Part shown: positions 56,027-64,000 of the stretch, in pieces
Layout: every line of letters starts with the position of its first letter
Position numbering within the stretch: the first letter of the stretch is position 1
Made by a program: the position numbers and the translations under genes
The notes under the pieces: model-generated
Seen by the model: the letters and a program-made list of their open reading frames with translations, nothing else
What the model was told of the DNA's origin: nothing
The model's database searches: none
NCBI RefSeq assembly: GCF_903166545.1
Contig: NZ_CAESCH010000001.1
Coordinates: 2,236,001-2,300,000 of the forward strand
Origin: Metabacillus schmidteae
Lineage (GTDB): Bacteria > Bacillota > Bacilli > Bacillales > Bacillaceae
Direction: 5' to 3'
DNA length: 64,000 nt

Positions 56027-56458
56027 ATGTTTATGGGAGAATACCATCACACCGTTGATATAAAAGGCAGAATGATCGTCCCTTCAAAGTTTAGGGATGG
56101 CCTGGGGGAATCTTTCGTCATCACGAGGGGCCTGGATCAGTGCTTATTTGTGTATCCAATGAGTGAATGGAACGTAATTGAAGAAAAGCTAAAAGCTCTC
56201 CCGCTAACGAAAAAAGATGCTCGTGCATTTACTCGATTCTTCTTTTCAGGTGCGACCGAATGTGAAATTGATAAGCAAGGTCGCGTTAACATTGCCACAC
56301 CACTACTGCAATATGCAAAATTAGAGAAAGAATGTGTTGTCATCGGCGTTTCAAATCGGATTGAGCTTTGGAGTAAGTCCATTTGGGAGAACTATGTTGC
56401 TGAACAGGAAGATTCTTTTGAGGAAATTGCGGAAAATATGATTGATTTTGATCTCTAA
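56027..56458 (+). CDS. mraZ: Transcriptional regulator MraZ
   Basis: A 143-residue protein with two AbrB-like SpoVT half-domains ([14 protein letters not shown] and [16 protein letters not shown]). It forms ring oligomers and binds the direct repeats upstream of its own operon, controlling the dcw cluster. ATG at 56027 gives the family N-terminus MFMGEYHHT and the length of B. subtilis MraZ; the longer frame at 55991 starts inside the repeat operator. The ribosome site (GTGGGGA) is weak. Confidence 0.95.
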   Translation: MFMGEYHHTVDIKGRMIVPSKFRDGLGESFVITRGLDQCLFVYPMSEWNVIEEKLKALPLTKKDARAFTRFFFSGATECEIDKQGRVNIATPLLQYAKLEKECVVIGVSNRIELWSKSIWENYVAEQEDSFEEIAENMIDFDL

Positions 56459-56584
56459 TCTTCACTTTAGCAAAAACAATTGAAAAATGGACAAGCTAAC
56501 GATAGGCAATAAATTGGGATAGGAAAGGATTTCTCATAATTTGCTTCTAAAGTGGGAAACTGATTTGAAGAGGTGGTACAACTT

Positions 56585-57517
56585 ATGTTTAAACATACAA
56601 CCGTGTTATTAAAAGAAACTGTAGATGGCCTAAATATTAAAGAAGATGGCATATATGTTGATTGTACTTTAGGTGGAGCAGGACATACCAGCTATCTCCT
56701 GTCAAAGCTATCAAAAGAAGGGCATTTATATGCATTTGATCAAGATGATGTAGCCCTGAAAAATGCAAAAGAAAAGCTTTCTGCTTATGAAGGACAAGTA
56801 ACATTTATCAAGAGTAATTTCCGGTATTTAACAGAAGAATTAGCTGAATTAGGAGTAGAAAAGGTTGATGGAATCGTATTTGATTTAGGTGTTTCGTCAC
56901 CACAACTTGACACGCCTGAACGTGGATTTAGTTATCATCATGATGCACCATTGGATATGAGGATGGATCAGCAATCAGATATATCGGCTTATGAAGTTGT
57001 TAATACTTGGACATATGAAGAATTAGTTAAAATCTTTTTTCGATACGGAGAAGAAAAATTTTCTAAGCAGATTGCAAGAAAAATCGAGTCTCAAAGAGAG
57101 ATACAACCGATTCGTACTACTGGCGAATTAGTTGACATCATAAAAGATGCAATTCCAGCCCCAGCTAGAAGAAAAGGTGGACATCCTGCTAAACGGATTT
57201 TTCAAGCGATAAGAATTGCAGTAAATGATGAATTAAAAGTGTTTGAAGAGGCGATTGAGCAATCAATTGAGTTATTAAACCCACAAGGAAGAGTTAGTGT
57301 AATCACTTTCCATTCCCTAGAGGATCGAATTTGTAAATCTGCTTTTAAAGATGCTGCTACACCACCTGAATTACCAAGGAACATGCCTTTTATTCCTGAA
57401 GGGTATGAACCAAAGGTGAAGATTATTACTAGAAAGCCTATATTACCAAGTGAACAGGAACTTGAAGAAAATAACCGAGCAAGATCAGCAAAGTTACGTA
57501 TTGCTGAAAAAATATAA
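56585..57517 (+). CDS. rsmH: 16S rRNA (cytosine1402-N4)-methyltransferase
   Basis: A 310-residue SAM methyltransferase (MraW). It begins [14 protein letters not shown]; the SAM motif is [14 protein letters not shown], and the family blocks [15 protein letters not shown] and [16 protein letters not shown] are intact. ATG at 56585 follows GAGGTGG; the frame at 56573 adds four residues with no ribosome site. Confidence 0.96.
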   Translation: MFKHTTVLLKETVDGLNIKEDGIYVDCTLGGAGHTSYLLSKLSKEGHLYAFDQDDVALKNAKEKLSAYEGQVTFIKSNFRYLTEELAELGVEKVDGIVFDLGVSSPQLDTPERGFSYHHDAPLDMRMDQQSDISAYEVVNTWTYEELVKIFFRYGEEKFSKQIARKIESQREIQPIRTTGELVDIIKDAIPAPARRKGGHPAKRIFQAIRIAVNDELKVFEEAIEQSIELLNPQGRVSVITFHSLEDRICKSAFKDAATPPELPRNMPFIPEGYEPKVKIITRKPILPSEQELEENNRARSAKLRIAEKI

Positions 57518-57532
57518 AGAAAACTTGCCGAT

Positions 57533-57603
57533 TGGCAAGCCTGTAAAGGCGAAGACAGTGACGTAGTTGCACTTATTGGTCACTACGTCGAATAGTCATC
57601 TTC
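57533..57603 (+). promoter_or_regulatory. Structured spacer between rsmH and ftsL
   Basis: CTTGCC/GGCAAG (57534-57539 with its complement) is followed by GACGTAGT (57560-57567) pairing with ACTACGTC (57582-57589), enclosed by GAAGA/TCTTC. No U tract follows, so attenuation or mRNA processing is more likely than termination. The role is inferred. Confidence 0.4.
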
Positions 57604-57670
57604 TCTGCTAATTTATACTTCTAAATGTATAAAAAAGTGGTTATTAAAAAACAAAGGAGGTTGCAATAAA

Positions 57671-58033
57671 ATGAGTAATTTAGCAATGAAATTAGAGCAA
57701 CAACGACAAGAACAGATTAAACATAACCCAAGACAGGAACCAATAATTATAAAGAGAAGGGCCTCAATTACACCAGGAGAGAAATTTCTCATTTTAGTAT
57801 TTGTTTCTTTATTTGTTATCGGAGCTATTGCGATTGTTTCAAATTCGTACTCTCTTTATCAATCGAATATAGAAATTCAAAAAATTGAAGCTCAGATTGA
57901 TAAACAAACAAAGTTAAATAGTGACCTCCATGTTCAGGTAGAGGAATTAAGTACATATGACCGTATATGGGAAAAAGCGAAAGAGCTTGGGTTGACACTA
58001 GATCAAAATAATGTCAAAAGTGTACAAAAATAA
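57671..58033 (+). CDS. ftsL: Cell division protein FtsL
   Basis: A 120-residue bitopic protein: cytoplasmic basic N-terminus, one membrane span (FLILVFVSLFVIGAIAIVS) and an extracellular leucine-zipper-like coiled coil (IEIQKIEAQIDKQTKLNSDL). It joins DivIC and DivIB in the divisome and activates FtsW-PBP2B. AAAGGAGG lies upstream of the ATG. Confidence 0.92.
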   Translation: MSNLAMKLEQQRQEQIKHNPRQEPIIIKRRASITPGEKFLILVFVSLFVIGAIAIVSNSYSLYQSNIEIQKIEAQIDKQTKLNSDLHVQVEELSTYDRIWEKAKELGLTLDQNNVKSVQK

Positions 58034-58047
58034 ATAGCTAAATATAA

Positions 58048-58082
58048 GAAGAGGATGACCCAGAATATGAGTCATCCTCTTC
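58048..58082 (+). terminator. Hairpin between ftsL and pbpB
   Basis: GAAGAGGATGAC (58048-58059) and its perfect complement (58071-58082) form a 12-bp stem with an 11-nt loop, but the following bases are ATTCTTA, a weak U tract. It may be a partial terminator or a stability element. Confidence 0.55.
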
Positions 58083-58139
58083 ATTCTTACCTATCCATTT
58101 TCAGCTTTAGGTGATATGATACACCATGGGAGGTTTAGT

Positions 58140-60332
58140 ATGAAATTGACGCAAAAAAATAAGAACATGAATAGAGGCGCTGCAATCTTGGCGTTGCTAT
58201 TTGGGGTGATATTTCTCACTATTTTTATTCGTTTCTTTTATATTCAAGCGACTGGTTCAGTTCATGGACAAGCACTTGCAGCAAAAGCGGAAGAGCTGTA
58301 CGAAAGTCAACGGACAATTGAAGCTAAAAGAGGTTCCATCCTGGATCGTAAAGGTGAAGTGATCGCCGAAGATAAATCATCTTACAAGCTTGTTGCCATC
58401 TTAAATGATGAAATAACAACTGATCCGGATAACCCGCAGCATGTTGTTGATGTTCAAGAAACGGCCGAAAAAATTGCACCACTGATTAATATGGAAGTGA
58501 ATGAAGTTGAAAAAATACTTTCAAAAGATTCTTACCAGGTAGAGTTTGGATCATCTGGCCGGGATATTAGCCATACATTAAAGGAAAAAATAGAAGCATT
58601 AAAGTTACCCGGTATTACTTTTGTCCGTGATACACAACGTTTTTATCCAAATGGTTTGTTTGCGTCTCATTTAATTGGATATGCTCAAAACCAAGAAGAT
58701 ACTGGAGAAACAGTGGGTATGATGGGTCTGGAAAAATCATTGGAAAAATATCTTCATGAGGAAGATGGTTATATAAAATTCGAAAAGGATCAATATAACT
58801 GGAAGCTGCCGAATAGTGATGATGAGATTGTTGCACCTAAGAATGGGAATAATGTTTATTTAACAATTGATCAAAAAATACAAACATTTTTAGAAGATTC
58901 AATGAATCAGGTCGTGGAGGAATATTCTCCTGAAAAAATAATTGCAGTCGTAGCAGATCCTAAGACGGGAAAAATACTTGCAATGGCTCAGAGGCCAAGC
59001 TTCGATCCTAATCAAAGAAATATTACCTCATATTATAATGATATTATTTCTTATCCGTATGAACCCGGATCAACAATGAAAATCTTTACATTGGCTGCTG
59101 CTATCGAAGAAGGGGTTTATAATGGAAATGCTACCTTCAAATCAGGTTCTTATGCTGTTGGTCCTTCTGTCGTTCGAGACCATAAACGTGGAGGTTGGGG
59201 TACCATTACCTATGACGAAGGTGTTCAGAAATCCTCAAACGTTGGTTTTTCCATTATAGCAAATGAGTTATTAGGAACAGATAGATTTTACCAATATGTA
59301 GATAAGTTCGGGTTCACGAAAAAGACTGGAATTGATTTACCAAATGAAGCAGAGAGTAAATTGAACTTCAACTATGAAATTGACAAAGTATCTACTGCAT
59401 TTGGGCAAGCTTCAGCTTTTACACCGATTCAATTGGTTCAAGCGGCAACCGCCATTGGAAACAATGGAAAAATGATGAGACCTTATGTTATTGAAAAAAT
59501 CGTTGATCAAGACACTAATGAAATTGTAAAAGATAACAGTCCGAAAGTTGTTTCTCAGCCGATATCAGAAAAAACAGCAAAAGAAACACTGGATATATTA
59601 GAAACAGTTGTAAGTTCAGAAGGTGGTACTGGAAAGCCTTATAGAATTGATGGCTATGAAGTAGCAGGTAAAACAGGAACTGCCCAGATTCCAAATCCAA
59701 ATGGAAAAGGTTATATGACGGGACATGATAATTACATCTTTTCTTTTTTAGGAATGGCACCTAAAGAAGATCCAGAGCTCATTGTCTATGTTGCAGTTCA
59801 ACAGCCTGATTTAAAGGGAAAGGCAGGCTCAGTTCCTGTTTCGATGATTTTTAATACTGTCATGAAAAATAGTTTGCAATATTTGCAAATAGAACCAACA
59901 GAAGAAGTAAGCACTAATAACCAGTCGCAAACCACTTCAAATGGAGTTGAACTCCCTGAAATGGTGGATTTAGGTCCGACTGATGCAGTGAATCAGTTAA
60001 AAGAGTTGGGGTTAGAACCAATAATACTTGGCAGTGGAAAAAAAGTAATCTCCCAATATCCAACCGCTGGTACTGAGATGATCGCAAAAGAAAAAATAGT
60101 TATCCAAACTTCAGAAAATGTGAAACTACCTGATTTAACAGGATGGTCAAAACGAGATGTAATGAAGCTTGGAAATCTATTAGGTTTATCGATAAAAACT
60201 GAAGGTACTGGCTATGTCACAAAACAAAGTGTTAAGAAGGGGACTGTCCTGAAAAAAGGGGACGTTCTTACGGTTACTCTTCGTTCTACTGAAGAGAAAA
60301 AAACCGAAAAAAACAACGAAGAAACAGAATAA
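58140..60332 (+). CDS. pbpB: Penicillin-binding protein 2B (septal transpeptidase)
   Basis: A 730-residue class B PBP: one membrane span, dimerisation domain (RGSILDRKGEVIAED), transpeptidase domain with the active Ser in GSTMK, SSN in SSNVGF and KTG in KTGTAQ, then two PASTA domains (VELPEMVDLGPTDA and VKLPDLTGWSKRDV). It cross-links septal peptidoglycan with FtsW. ATG at 58140 follows GGGAGGT and gives an N-terminus like B. subtilis PBP2B; the ATG at 58116 (after TAGGTGAT) is a possible alternative adding eight residues. Confidence 0.95.
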   Translation: MKLTQKNKNMNRGAAILALLFGVIFLTIFIRFFYIQATGSVHGQALAAKAEELYESQRTIEAKRGSILDRKGEVIAEDKSSYKLVAILNDEITTDPDNPQHVVDVQETAEKIAPLINMEVNEVEKILSKDSYQVEFGSSGRDISHTLKEKIEALKLPGITFVRDTQRFYPNGLFASHLIGYAQNQEDTGETVGMMGLEKSLEKYLHEEDGYIKFEKDQYNWKLPNSDDEIVAPKNGNNVYLTIDQKIQTFLEDSMNQVVEEYSPEKIIAVVADPKTGKILAMAQRPSFDPNQRNITSYYNDIISYPYEPGSTMKIFTLAAAIEEGVYNGNATFKSGSYAVGPSVVRDHKRGGWGTITYDEGVQKSSNVGFSIIANELLGTDRFYQYVDKFGFTKKTGIDLPNEAESKLNFNYEIDKVSTAFGQASAFTPIQLVQAATAIGNNGKMMRPYVIEKIVDQDTNEIVKDNSPKVVSQPISEKTAKETLDILETVVSSEGGTGKPYRIDGYEVAGKTGTAQIPNPNGKGYMTGHDNYIFSFLGMAPKEDPELIVYVAVQQPDLKGKAGSVPVSMIFNTVMKNSLQYLQIEPTEEVSTNNQSQTTSNGVELPEMVDLGPTDAVNQLKELGLEPIILGSGKKVISQYPTAGTEMIAKEKIVIQTSENVKLPDLTGWSKRDVMKLGNLLGLSIKTEGTGYVTKQSVKKGTVLKKGDVLTVTLRSTEEKKTEKNNEETE

Positions 60333-60586
60333 GTTCCTATATAAGAACATGGCAGAAGTTGTTATAGATATAGTTGATTGTTTAAATCACTATATTGGTA
60401 TATCAATGATGCTCTGTTCTTTTTAAATTGTGATAGTTGAAAGTAGTCAAGAGGGCTGGAGGATGTAACAAAAGCAAGCAAGAAAATATTAAGTGGAAGT
60501 GGTATAAGGTACTCGTTTAGTGTTCTACCTACCTTTGTACAAGCATATATATGTGAACGAGCCTAGACAAGGGGGAATAAAAGGAT

Positions 60587-62533
60587 ATGCGGGTATCAAA
60601 TGTAACCGTTCGAAAACGTCTTGCATTGACGTTGCTTTTCGGTTTTCTCATTTTCTTAGTGATTGATATACGTCTAGGATATGTTCAATTTTTTCTTGGA
60701 AATACACTAACTTCAGGTGCGAAAGATCTATGGAGCAGAAATATTCCTTTTGAGCCTGAGCGTGGGGAAATCCTGGATCGTAATGGTGTAAAGCTTGCAA
60801 CAAACATGAGTGCACCAACGATTTATGTTGTACCAAGGCAAATTGAGGATCCGGCAGATGCTGCAAAGCAATTGGCAGCAGTATTAAATATGTCTGAAGA
60901 AAAAGCGTATAGCCATATTACAAAGAAGACTTCAATCGAAAAAATTAATCCTGAAGGCAGAAAAATTTCACATGAGAAAGCGAATGAAGTACGTGATCTA
61001 AATATTAAAGGTGTCTATATTGCGGAAGATTCTGTCCGGTATTACCCATTTGGAAGTTATCTTTCACATGTATTAGGGTTTGCAGGTATAGATAACCAAG
61101 GGTTATTAGGTTTGGAAGCCTACTATGATGAGCAATTAAAAGGGCAAAAAGGATATGTGAAATTTTATTCTGATGCAAAAGGAAAGAGGATGCCGGATGA
61201 AGCAGATGATTATACAGCACCAGTTGATGGAGATAATTTGAAATTAACGATTGATTCAAGGGTACAAACAATTATTGAGAGAGAGTTGGATAATGCCCAA
61301 GCAACCTATAATCCAGATGGTATTATAGCAATTGCTATGAATCCTAATAACGGGGAAATCCTGGGTATGTCAAGTAGACCTGACTTTGCCCCTTCAAATT
61401 TTAAAGAAGTTGATCCTATTGTTTATAATCGAAATCTACCAGTTTGGAGTACGTATGAGCCGGGATCTACTTTCAAAATTATTACATTAGCAGCAGCTCT
61501 TGAGGAAGGTAAAGTAGATTTAGAGAAAGATGAGTTCAATGATAGTGGATCTGTAGAAGTTGATGGTGCAAGGCTTCGATGTTGGAAAAGAGGAGGCCAC
61601 GGCCATCAATCATTTCTGGAAGTTGTTCAAAATTCCTGTAACCCGGGCTTTGTTGAACTAGGCCAAAGACTAGGAGAAGAAACACTGTTTAAGTATATTA
61701 AAGATTTTGGGTTTGGTGAAAAAACAGGAATTGACCTTCAAGGAGAAGGGACAGGTATTATGTTCAAGCCCGAACAAGTAGGTCCTGTTGAATTAGCAAC
61801 GACCGCATTTGGGCAAGGTGTATCAGTTACCCCGATTCAACAAGTTGCAGCTGTGTCAGCTGCAATAAATGGAGGAGTACTTTATAAACCTTATATTGCA
61901 AAAGAATGGGTAGATCCTGTAACAAATGAGGTCATTAGCAGAAATACACCTGAAGCTAAAAGAAAGGTTATTTCAGAAGAGACGTCTAAAGAAATTCGAT
62001 ATGCACTTGAAAGTGTTGTGGCACTTGGGTCTGGTAAAAATGCATTTGTAGATGGATACCGTGTTGGAGGGAAAACAGGTACAGCCCAAAAAGTAAAAGA
62101 TGGTCGTTACATGGAAAATAACCATATCGTTTCATTTATTGGATTTGCTCCTGCTGATGATCCACAAATTGTCGTTTATGTTGCCGTTGATAATCCTAAG
62201 GATACGGTTCAATTCGGTGGAACAGTTGCTGCACCAATTGTTGGTAATATAATGAGGGATGTATTACCTGAAATTGGAGTTAAGCCTAGAAAGGGTCAAA
62301 TTGAAAAAGAATATAATTGGCTAGACACAAAACTTGTCGAAGTACCGAATATTGTAGGGTTATCAAAACAAGAGCTTGCTGAACAATTTGTGAACCTAAA
62401 ACTAGATGTGTCAGGTGAAGGAGATGTTGTTGTGCAACAATCCCCGAATGAAGGTGTGAAGGTTAAGGAAGGATCTACATTAAGAGTATATTTAGGCGAA
62501 GGAAATGAAACTAAATCGAAGCAAAATGAATAA
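60587..62533 (+). CDS. spoVD: Stage V sporulation protein D (SpoVD), class B PBP
   Basis: A 648-residue class B PBP with one membrane span. Active-site motifs are GSTFK, SCN in QNSCNPGF and KTG in KTGTAQ; Cys residues in ARLRCW and NSCN near the active site resemble those that in B. subtilis form the disulphide opened by StoA. A single PASTA domain ends the protein (VPNIVGLSKQELAEQ), unlike PBP2B. It is needed for spore cortex synthesis with SpoVE. A sigma-E promoter should lie in the 254-bp gap upstream; I could not assign one. Confidence 0.93.
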   Translation: MRVSNVTVRKRLALTLLFGFLIFLVIDIRLGYVQFFLGNTLTSGAKDLWSRNIPFEPERGEILDRNGVKLATNMSAPTIYVVPRQIEDPADAAKQLAAVLNMSEEKAYSHITKKTSIEKINPEGRKISHEKANEVRDLNIKGVYIAEDSVRYYPFGSYLSHVLGFAGIDNQGLLGLEAYYDEQLKGQKGYVKFYSDAKGKRMPDEADDYTAPVDGDNLKLTIDSRVQTIIERELDNAQATYNPDGIIAIAMNPNNGEILGMSSRPDFAPSNFKEVDPIVYNRNLPVWSTYEPGSTFKIITLAAALEEGKVDLEKDEFNDSGSVEVDGARLRCWKRGGHGHQSFLEVVQNSCNPGFVELGQRLGEETLFKYIKDFGFGEKTGIDLQGEGTGIMFKPEQVGPVELATTAFGQGVSVTPIQQVAAVSAAINGGVLYKPYIAKEWVDPVTNEVISRNTPEAKRKVISEETSKEIRYALESVVALGSGKNAFVDGYRVGGKTGTAQKVKDGRYMENNHIVSFIGFAPADDPQIVVYVAVDNPKDTVQFGGTVAAPIVGNIMRDVLPEIGVKPRKGQIEKEYNWLDTKLVEVPNIVGLSKQELAEQFVNLKLDVSGEGDVVVQQSPNEGVKVKEGSTLRVYLGEGNETKSKQNE

Positions 62534-62536
62534 ATA

Positions 62537-62585
62537 AAGAAAGCTTGCCTTTTGCAAAAAAAATTGCATTGGCACGCTTTCTTTT
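62537..62585 (+). terminator. Terminator of spoVD
   Basis: AAAGAAAGC and GCTTTCTTT form the outer stem, with inner TGCC-TTGCAA / TTGCA-GGCA pairing, followed by T. Confidence 0.8.
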
Positions 62586-62623
62586 ATTGGTTTATGTAAT
62601 CAAAGCAACAAAAAAGAAATTCC

Positions 62624-62657
62624 CCATCTTTTTAACAAGAAAATGAAAGGAAAGATG
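62624..62657 (+). promoter_or_regulatory. Stem-loop in the murE upstream region
   Basis: CCATCTTT pairs with AAAGATGG over an 18-nt loop. It precedes murE by about 120 bp; the role is unknown. Confidence 0.35.
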
Positions 62658-62780
62658 GCTCTTTTCTCATAAGTAAGATAAAATAGGTACGGAGAAAAAA
62701 TACATATATATTTAAAAGATAGTTTTTTACATTGTCTTTAATTAGACGAATCGAAACAAGTGATGAAGGTAGGAATAAAC

Positions 62781-64000
62781 ATGAAGTTCAATGAATTACT
62801 TACATATTTGCATGATAATTTAACAATATCTAAAGCAGATCCAACTATCACTTCTATTGAAATGGATTCAAGAGAAGTAAAGCCTGGTAGTTTGTTTATT
62901 TGTATAAATGGCTACACAGTAGATGGGCATGATTATGCCCGTAAAGCTGTAGAAAATGGAGCAGTGGCCATCCTCGCTGAAAGAGAGTTGGATGTAGCGG
63001 TGCCTGTAGTTCTTGTAAAGGACACTAAACGTTCTATGGCCGTACTTGCTGATATTTTTTATGGCCAGCCTACACATTCGATGCATCTTATTGGTGTTAC
63101 GGGAACAAATGGTAAAACGACAACAACACACATCATAGAGAGAATTCTAAATGCGGCAAATAAAAAAACTGGCCTCATTGGTACAATGTATATGAAAATA
63201 GGTGAAGAGCAAAAAGCGGTTAAAAACACAACTCCGGAAAGCTTGACACTCCAAAAGACATTTCGTGAAATGAAAGATGCTGATGTTTCACATGCAGTTA
63301 TGGAAGTTTCTTCTCATGCCTTACATCTTGGTAGAATTCATGGTTGTGATTTTAATGTTGCTGTCTTTACAAATTTAACTCAAGATCATTTAGATTATCA
63401 TAAAACAATGGAAGCATATAAATATGCGAAAGGACTTTTGTTTGCTCAATTAGGAAATCGTTTTGAACATGATCTTGTAAAGTATGCAGTATTAAATGTA
63501 GATGAAGAAGCATCAGAAGAATTCAAAAAAATGACTTCAGCTAAAATAGTTACATATGGAATTGATCATGAAGCTGACGTTATGGCTAAGGATGTAAGAA
63601 TGACATCAAAGGGGACAACATTTCAACTTATTACGCCGGTTGGAATTAAATCCGTCACAATCCAAATGGTTGGGAAATTCAGCGTGTATAATGTCTTAGC
63701 AGCTGTGGCTGCTACACTTTCATCTTCCATTGATCTAGATACGATTGTAAAAGCTATTGAAACAATGGAAGGTGTGAGAGGGCGTTTTGAATTAGTTGAT
63801 GGTGGTCAAGATTTTACCGTTATTGTCGATTATGCTCACACCCCTGATAGCCTTGAAAATGTCCTGCAAACAATTAAGCAATTTGCAGAGGGAAAGATCT
63901 TTTGCATTATAGGTTGTGGTGGAGATCGAGATAAAACCAAGAGACCTATAATGGCAAAGATTGCTGTGGAAAATAGTGATGAACCTATCTTTACTTCGGA
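62781..64000 (+). CDS. murE: UDP-MurNAc-tripeptide synthetase MurE (truncated by window edge)
   Basis: 406 codons are visible and the frame is open at the right edge. The N-terminal domain [20 protein letters not shown] is followed by the UDP-MurNAc site [13 protein letters not shown], the ATP loop [24 protein letters not shown] and [12 protein letters not shown], and the region [14 protein letters not shown]. It adds meso-diaminopimelate to UDP-MurNAc-dipeptide in Bacillus; the DNPR specificity motif lies beyond the window, so mDAP use is inferred from the genus-level context. ATG at 62781 with GAAGGTAGGA upstream. Confidence 0.95.
   Translation, partial: MKFNELLTYLHDNLTISKADPTITSIEMDSREVKPGSLFICINGYTVDGHDYARKAVENGAVAILAERELDVAVPVVLVKDTKRSMAVLADIFYGQPTHSMHLIGVTGTNGKTTTTHIIERILNAANKKTGLIGTMYMKIGEEQKAVKNTTPESLTLQKTFREMKDADVSHAVMEVSSHALHLGRIHGCDFNVAVFTNLTQDHLDYHKTMEAYKYAKGLLFAQLGNRFEHDLVKYAVLNVDEEASEEFKKMTSAKIVTYGIDHEADVMAKDVRMTSKGTTFQLITPVGIKSVTIQMVGKFSVYNVLAAVAATLSSSIDLDTIVKAIETMEGVRGRFELVDGGQDFTVIVDYAHTPDSLENVLQTIKQFAEGKIFCIIGCGGDRDKTKRPIMAKIAVENSDEPIFTS

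Noticed and set aside
60333..60586. Sigma-E promoter of spoVD
   Set aside because: CATATATAT and AAATATT elements exist, but none has the correct partner and spacing, so no call was made.
62868..63131. 87-residue minus-strand ORF near the right end
   Set aside because: It is the antisense shadow of murE, which is clearly coding across the same bases.

Overview
The window is chromosomal core sequence from a low-GC, endospore-forming Firmicute of the family Bacillaceae. Gene order follows the Bacillus subtilis ykqB-pdh-speA-yla-cta-ylb-dcw stretch almost gene for gene, and sporulation genes are present (spoVD, ylbJ, rsfA, a ylaJ lipoprotein, a CsfG-like sRNA). There is no phage, plasmid, CRISPR array or rRNA/tRNA gene. 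I found no undescribed multi-gene system; the notable items are small RNAs, operators, repeats, broken genes and unusual starts.

Layout. 1-2.3 kb: 3' end of a RecQ helicase gene and an AbrB-family membrane protein. 2.5-7.1 kb: ktrC (potassium gating), rnjA-rpoY (RNase J1 and RNA polymerase epsilon), def, ykyA. 7.6-12.6 kb: pdhABCD, the pyruvate dehydrogenase complex, with a leader of about 320 nt. 12.6-15.6 kb: an Slp-like lipoprotein, the dual-function sRNA SR1 with its SR1P peptide ORF (preceded by three CcpN-like operators), and speA. 15.8-19.8 kb: a nitronate monooxygenase, yktA, yktB, ykzI, yktC, and a GNAT gene interrupted by a stop codon. 19.8-28.5 kb: ylaF, typA, ylaH, a frameshifted membrane-protein gene, ylaI, ylaL, ylaJ, ylaK, ylaN, ftsW. 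28.5-28.9 kb: where B. subtilis has pycA there is instead a 225-bp MITE-like palindromic element with an 8-bp target duplication. 28.9-37.1 kb: ctaA and ctaBCDEFG plus a DUF420 protein, i.e. heme A synthesis, the caa3 oxidase and assembly factors.

37.1-39.2 kb is the only accessory-looking stretch: a GNAT gene, a YugN-like gene, a palindromic direct repeat and a second decayed copy of the MITE-like element, in the place of ylbA-ylbB. 39.2-54.2 kb: ylbC, a thioesterase, ylbD, ylbE, a lipoprotein, ylbF, ylbG, a conserved unknown, CsfG, rsmD, coaD, ylbJ, ylbK, ylbL, tmcAL, ylbN-rpmF, rsfA, ylbP, panE and a DUF3397 gene. 54.3-64 kb: bshC and the start of the division and cell-wall cluster mraZ-rsmH-ftsL-pbpB-spoVD-murE; murE runs off the right edge.

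How the genes work together: the pdh complex feeds acetyl-CoA to respiration through the caa3 oxidase; SR1/SR1P beside speA is expected to link sugar supply to arginine metabolism and RNA decay; rnjA and rpoY form one RNA-metabolism operon; and the dcw cluster couples septal peptidoglycan synthesis to the spore-cortex transpeptidase SpoVD. Start codons were moved from the longest ORF to the Shine-Dalgarno-supported codon wherever the two disagreed. Family assignments are from recognition of sequence and gene order, without database searches.
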